Source of the DNA: Hyperoodon ampullatus
Lineage: Eukaryota; Chordata; Mammalia; Artiodactyla; Ziphiidae
Direction: 5' to 3'
Assembly: GCA_949752795.1 (NCBI GenBank)
Contig: OX457075.1
Coordinates: 4,092,001 to 4,156,000 of the forward strand
Length of the DNA stretch: 64,000 nucleotides
Below the pieces are notes generated by a model. The model did no database searches and was not told the origin of the DNA. It saw only the letters and a list, made by a program, of their open reading frames with translations. A program made the translations under genes and the position numbers. Each line of letters begins with the position of its first letter. Position 1 is the stretch's first letter. Of this stretch, positions 24,968-64,000 are shown in pieces.

Positions 24968-25407
24968 TGTAGTGGGTTCCATGGTGGCCCCCCAGGAAGA
25001 AATGTCCACATCCTAATCCCCAGAATCTATAAATATCGCCTTATATTGTAAAACATGAGATCAAATTAAGGGTCTTGATCAAATTATGTGCCTCTTAGGC
25101 ACTTACCTTGGATTATCCAGATCAGCCCTAAATTCAATCACGAGGGTTTTTTATGAAAGGTACACAGGGGAGATTTGACAGATAGAAAAAGAGGTGGCAA
25201 TGTGACCACAGGGGCAGAGCTGCAGCCACCAAGTCAAGGATCTCCTGCACCCACCAGAAGCTGGAAGGAGCAAGGAACAGAATCTCCCCTAGGGACCTTG
25301 GAGGACTTGATCTCAGACTTCGGCCTCCAGACCTGTGAGAATAAATGTCTGTTTTAAGCCATATAGTTTGTGGTGATTTGTTACAGCAGACCTAGGAATC
25401 TAACAGA
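24968..25407 (+). repeat. MaLR 3' LTR
   Basis: It begins TGTAGTG, contains 'aggtacacaggggagatttg', and ends 'ctgttttaagccatatag' then 'ttgttacagcagacctagg'. It is the counterpart of the 5' LTR. Confidence 0.8.
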
Positions 25408-26028
25408 GTTGGAGAGCAGCTTCTCTGTTTGTGCCATTGGTCGGCATCTCCAGCCTTCCGTCAGGGACACAGGAGGCAAGAGGAAAACCCAGGGAACTCA
25501 CCACCACATCACCGCTCAGGGCCAAGGTCCCTAGCTGGTCTGCCTCCTTCTCACTGCCTTTTGGGGTCTTATCTTTGTTTATACATAACGTCCAAGGATC
25601 TCAGCTGTACCAGCAGGAGGAACAGGAAGGAAGTACATCTGCTCCACCTTTTGGAAGTGGAAGTCCTACCTCCAGAATTTTCACTTTTTCAACCAATTAG
25701 AATATTCCAGTTACATCACTCGTTTTAAACATTAGCTTTGGTGATGTCCTTCCTTGTTCAAAATTCTTCAGTGGCTCCCAACTGCCTATAAAATCAGCCC
25801 CTGACTCTTTAACTCCACATTCATTCCCTCCCTAATCTGACCCCGTCCCAGCCTACCTTTCTGGTAGAATGTCCCACTGTGTTCCTCACCAGTGTTTCCA
25901 AAATCACGCTTTATCAGACTCAGTTCTTTGGGACGTCAATCAATGTTACATGTACACGGGAGAAAAGAAAAAAGGCTCTACTGTCAAATGAATTGGGTAA
26001 ACAGTGGATTTAGGTAGATTTAAGCCAG
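25408..26028. other. Sequence between MaLR and IKBKB 3' end
   Basis: The part near 25740-25900 ('ttcttcagtggctcccaact') resembles L2. The rest is unassigned. No ORF is supported. Confidence 0.4.
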
Positions 26029-26034
26029 TTTATT
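26029..26034 (-). terminator. Candidate polyadenylation signal AATAAA
   Basis: TTTATT on the + strand gives a canonical AATAAA on the IKBKB strand about 1.1 kb after the stop codon. It is the first canonical hexamer after the stop. Confidence 0.4.
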
Positions 26035-26455
26035 ATTATAGATCTTTCAGATTCTTTAATAAACCAGTGCACAAGGTGAATCTCCAAGAGGCAGTTAAAG
26101 CATGAAGCGTTTCCCAAACTTCCCTGACACAGAACCCACTGTACCGCCTCCACGGAAGGCACTCTGTGAAACTCTTCTCGTCCCACTTTCTTCTCCAACC
26201 AAACTTGCCTGTTTGTTATCATCTGAACTCACTTTGCTTTCCTGCTGTTATAGGAAGGAGCAGCTTTTGTGAAACGTCAAAGAGGCAGTGCTGGCGCTCT
26301 GGCACTGTTTGATCAGGCACCATTCAATTTCATAAAACTTTCCATTAAAGTTGGACTTTGAGTTCGTAAGTCCCAACCAGAGGTATTATAAAAATAGACT
26401 GTGGGATTTGAGTCATGTTACAAAATAGAGAATCTGTTTTTTAAATATAAGTCCA

Positions 26456-26461
26456 TTTAAT
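26456..26461 (-). terminator. Candidate variant polyadenylation signal ATTAAA
   Basis: TTTAAT on the + strand gives the common variant ATTAAA on the IKBKB strand, about 0.67 kb after the stop. It could support a shorter 3' UTR. It is weak evidence on its own. Confidence 0.25.
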
Positions 26462-27134
26462 AATACCGCTGGATGATACGAGGGATGGGAACTGCCCCGT
26501 GCACCCTGCCACACCCAGGGGCAGGGGGTGTGGGCACAGGGGTCAGCAAGCTGGTGGTTGACAGACACCTTCCTCTTCTTTCCTTCTTCTCCATGGCAGC
26601 TTGCTCCCGGGGACTCTTTGGGACCCACAGGAAGGGAGACGCTCTCCCCTCCTGGCACCAGCGACTCACTCTGGCTGGAGAGACTCCGGATGGGGAAAGC
26701 AGCACTCACCCAGCCTGGCCCAAGGTCGAAGGCAGAAGGAAAACGTTAGCAGCCGTGAAGTCAGAAGGGGAGGGAGGACCGGGCTGGGCTGAATCCACGG
26801 TTTCAAGAGAAGCCGGATCCAGATTAAACCTTAGCTATGAAGACAGGTGGATGAGGCCTCTGGAGATCAGGAGGGGTCAGGAGAGGACAGCTAGCACCAA
26901 GTGCCGTTCATACTTCATCCTAAAAGTCAGTTAGACGTGTGGCCAGTGGTCTGTGGAGCCACCGTACTCGGAGCACTTCTCTCCGCTCAGAGGCAGTGGC
27001 TGCCGTGGCTCCATCTCCCCAGACGCCGTGCTCGGCATCCACGTCTGCTGGGCCTCTGTGGCGGAGGACGTCCAGCGTGCAGACAAGCTGCTGGCACTGC
27101 CACGGAGGGCTGCATCCTCAGTCCACGGTGATGG

Positions 27135-61022
<33,888 letters not shown>

Positions 61023-61436
61023 TCAGAGAAAGACGAGGGTCACATCCGAAGTTGTCTCCCTGGGACCTGAGCACGGACCGCCGTCACCTCCAGGCTCCCG
61101 AGGTCTGCATGGGTGCCCACTTGAAGAGATGTCCCCCAGTCACCTCCAGCCCGTCACGTGGGTCCCCACCAGCCCCACCTCCCAGCCTGCCCCCCCATCT
61201 CTATCCATCCCAGGTCCACACCGAGGCCTTGCTCCGTCCCTACCTCCTCCACGAGACCTCTGCTGGCCACTCCTGGCCCAGAGGGTCCTCACTCCTCAGA
61301 CCCCAACGCTGCTGGACGTGACCTCCGACCCACGCAAAGGGCACTTCCCTGCACTTCAACCTAACAGTTAATGCCCTGGCTTCAGTCTTCATGCTTCCGC
61401 CTCTGGGGGGTTTCTCTCTCCAGAGAGAATGCAAGC

Positions 61437-61640
61437 CTGGTATAGGAGATGGAACGAACACAGGCTGATTCAAATCCCGATGCAGCCACGTACCAGCTCT
61501 GTGACCCTCGGCAGACCACGAGGTCTGGCTCAGTGTCTTCAGCTGTAAAATGGGAACACTGACACCCACCTTTCAGGGCTGTCATGGAGCTGAGCCCCTA
61601 ACAGTGTCCAGCCCTTAGGGGTGCTCAGCAACACCCTTGG
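61437..61640 (+). repeat. MIR relic in IKBKB intron 2
   Basis: 'ggctgattcaaatcccgatg', 'accagctctgtgaccctcgg' and 'agctgtaaaatgggaacact' follow MIR order closely. Confidence 0.85.
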
Positions 61641-62030
61641 GGGCAGACCCATGTCACACAGGCACTCCTGGCATGTAAAACCCTTCCAGGCTGCGCTCTA
61701 GCCTGCCTTTCCATCACCCACCGTCGACTCCACCCCAGGCGTCTGACGCCAAGTCTAGGTCAGACCATCGGCCCGGTCCTGTGCTCTAGGGTCTCTGCTC
61801 TGGCTCGTGCGGATGCCAGGCACCGACCCCCGACTCCTTCACTGAACTTACCTACCAAAGACTTACTTTCCGTAGGGTCACAGGGTTATTTTCTCTTTTC
61901 TCCGTTACACTATGGGCCCGTCCATCCTCGTGCGTTTAAGCTCTAATGCAGTACCTGGCACAGTGCCCTCGATGGAGCCTCCGTGAAGGAAGGCAATCAC
62001 TACAGTTCTCGTGAATGAGCGACTGCCTGG
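61641..62030 (+). repeat. L2-like relic in IKBKB intron 2
   Basis: 'gcagtacctggcacagtgcc' and 'tccgtgaaggaaggc' resemble the L2 3' terminus. Tentative. Confidence 0.45.
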
Positions 62031-62884
62031 GCCCCGAGAATTAACTCTTCCCTTCCCCTGGGTGTCTAGACAGAATCCAGGACAGCGCTCGGCCGCCACC
62101 TCCTGGCTCATGGGGCCCCCAGGACGGCCAAGGGTCAGCAGCTGCCCTAGCCATGGCTCTGTGGCAGCAGCCTGGGTGCTGGCCCGGCCATCAGCGAGCA
62201 AGCCGACCTCCACCCCTACCCCGCGAACCCTACACACCTGCGGCGAGACCCCTTCCCCCAACAGTCCACGTGCCATGAGCCCTGGGACAAGCCCCAGCCG
62301 GTGGGACGGGCGGAGTGTAAATCCAGCAAGAAAAGGCTTCAGAATGGTACCAAAATCCTACTAGTTCCCAACTGAAGGATGGGTGTCCTACAGGCCCTGT
62401 CGGACCATTGTCTCTGTTTATGAAAACGCATACCGTAAGGTAAGGAATCATAAGCTCTGTAAGTGCAGGAGTTCATTCGGTACAGACGGGACTTATCAGA
62501 GGCATGTTGAGGATGTGGCAAGGTCCCCAGGAACACATGCTTCCCGAGGGCGGTGGAAGTGCATCGCGGTCACACGTCCACCAAACTAGCCACTATCCCT
62601 GTGAACAAGGACCCACCCAGGAGGAAAAGGAAAATGGGAGTCCCGGACGGAGACAGACGGTGTCCACTAAGACCCCTGACTCGCTGGTCAACAGACCCGT
62701 CCCTAAAGCCGACATTCAAGAACAACAGCTTCGGGAAGAAGGCGGAGGCATTTTTTGACCGTGACAGCTCCAAGGCCCGAAGCAGGTACTTGCCACACCT
62801 CCAGGGCACTCTCAGAAGTAAGTGGCTTTTATCAAATCCCCACGTGGCTGTGGGTAAGCCTCTGTCATGCAGTCACCTCACACG

Positions 62885-63600
62885 CTTATTTTTTTTTCAA
62901 CAGCTCTACTGAGCTATAATTCACATTCAATTCATCTGTTTAAAACACACATGTGGGGACTTACTTCCCTGCTGACACAGTGGTTAAGAATCCGCCTGCC
63001 AATGCAGGGGACATGGGTCCCAGCCCTGGTCCGGGAAGATCCCACGTGCCACTGAACAGCCAAACCCATGCGCCACAACTACTGAGCCTGCGCTCTAGAG
63101 CCCGCGAGCCACAACTACTGAACCCGCGTGCCATAACTACTGAAGCCCGTGCGCCTAGAGCCTGTGCTCCGCAACAAGAGAAGCCACCGCAGTGAGAAGC
63201 CCGCATACCGCAATGAAGAGTAGCCCCCGCTCGCCGCAACTAGAGAAAGCCCGCGCGCAGCAACGAAGACCCAACGCAGCCAAAAGTAAATAAATAGATG
63301 AATAAAGCATACATGTTAATGGTTGGGGCGCATTCAGAGTAACGTGGCCAAAGCCACGGTCGGTTTTAGAACACGCTCATCATCCCCCAAAGAAACCCCA
63401 CACCCGTCAGCCGTCACTTCCCGTTTGTCCCCAGCCCCCTCCAGCGCCAGGCAACCACCCGCCTACACTCTGTCTCTACAGATTTAGCTGTCTGGACGTT
63501 TCATCTAAGTGGGATCATACAAGATGTGGCCTTTTGTGATGGCCTCTCACCCCGCACAGTGTTCCCCAGGCTCACCCTGCGGTGGTCCATGCCTGCCTCT
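62885..63600 (-). repeat. Old L1M-type 3' fragment with SINE insertion
   Basis: Antisense L1M 3' wording ('actgagctataattcacatt', 'gtctctacagatttagctgt', 'aagtgggatcatacaagatg') lies on both sides of the SINE. Confidence 0.7.
62955..63303 (+). mobile_element. CHR-type SINE (long form) in IKBKB intron 2
   Basis: Long form with (AAAT)n-like tail. Flanks aaaacacacatgt and ataaagcatacatgt look like a diverged duplication. Antisense to IKBKB. Confidence 0.9.
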
Positions 63601-64000
63601 GTGCCAACACTCCCTGGTGCCAGGCAGGCCCTGATGGCCAGGCTGTGCCACATCGTTCACTCACTTTGCTCTCAGAATCCTGATCTCTGGCCTGGATTCA
63701 GAAGCCCTACTGAAGAAGAGCTGACCTCTTTCAAAAACTGTCAACCCTGCTGCTCCTGAACCCATCACTGCAGCTGGACCAGTGAACTTGGGTGGACGTC
63801 CAGCTAATACTTGTCAAGAGTTACGGCGTGTGTCAAGAGACCACTCTTTCTTTAATCGATGTACAAACAGGCTTGAGTTACATCTCATAAGACGTTCCGT
63901 TCTCTACAGCGTGAACTTCCCGCTTCCTCTGCTCTCGAACTGATTTGAATCTGCTTTCGAGTTTCACTTCCCACTAAGCATTCAGACTACAACGTTTTCA

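Larger units (their letters stand above)
23156..25407 (+). mobile_element. MaLR (ERVL-MaLR, MLT1/MST-like) element with two LTRs
   Basis: Both ends carry related LTRs starting TGTAGTG (23156 and 24968). Between them lies the non-coding-like MaLR internal sequence, with wording such as 'gagatttccaagcaaagtgt' (near 23930) and 'cctttattccttccaatttc' (near 24655). This is a near-complete non-autonomous retroelement. An 88-codon open frame at 23991-24257 is part of this internal region and not a host gene. Confidence 0.85.
26029..27134 (-). other. IKBKB: Probable IKBKB 3' UTR
   Basis: This is the sequence downstream of the IKBKB stop codon on the minus strand. It shows no recognised SINE or L1 insertion until past 26 kb, unlike the flanking DNA. 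The far end is set by the candidate AATAAA at 26029-26034. The human 3' UTR is of broadly similar size, about 1.5 kb as I recall. The end is an inference without transcript data. Confidence 0.5.

Overview
The window is mammalian nuclear DNA, most likely from a whale or dolphin. Twenty tRNA-derived SINEs of the CHR type are present. Many carry the internally shortened form ending in a GC-rich block plus poly(A) that is typical of toothed whales. Young L1 3' ends, old L1M, L2 and MIR fragments, a MaLR provirus and an ERV-L pol fragment fill most of the rest. There is no bacterial or viral gene organisation. The species call rests on repeat types recognised by eye, not on a search.

The only host protein-coding gene I can support is IKBKB (IKK-beta, the NF-kB activating kinase). 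It is on the minus strand from about 61 kb down to about 26-27 kb. Twenty coding exons are mapped to the base. They correspond to exons 3-22 of the human 22-exon gene. All have GT/AG borders and compatible phases, and from exon 3 to exon 21 they encode exactly as many residues as human IKK-beta (residues 36-735). Exons 1-2 and the promoter lie beyond position 64000. The kinase domain, ubiquitin-like domain, scaffold/dimerisation domain and NEMO-binding motif are all intact. The last exon is unusual. After the NEMO-binding motif a net 5-base loss relative to the human sequence shifts the frame, skips the ancestral stop and predicts a new tail about 37 residues longer.

Layout: 1-10 kb is a mosaic of old L2-like sequence broken by L1 3' ends, a 5'-truncated L1 with a ruined ORF2 (about 5.03-8.4 kb) and CHR SINEs. 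About 11.7-13.6 kb is a decayed ERV-L pol segment. About 16.3-22.7 kb is an old minus-strand L1M with a younger L1 nested inside it. 23.16-25.41 kb is a two-LTR MaLR element. 26.0-27.1 kb is the probable IKBKB 3' UTR. 27.1-61.0 kb is the IKBKB coding body with repeat-filled introns. 61-64 kb is part of intron 2.

Several simple repeats sit very close to IKBKB splice sites: a CA tract before exon 10, a GT-rich tract running straight on from the exon 16 donor, and a 240-bp GT/GGGG minisatellite before exon 4. Target-site duplications allow several nested insertions to be ordered in time. I found no novel multi-gene system. The changed IKK-beta C-terminus is the observation most worth checking.
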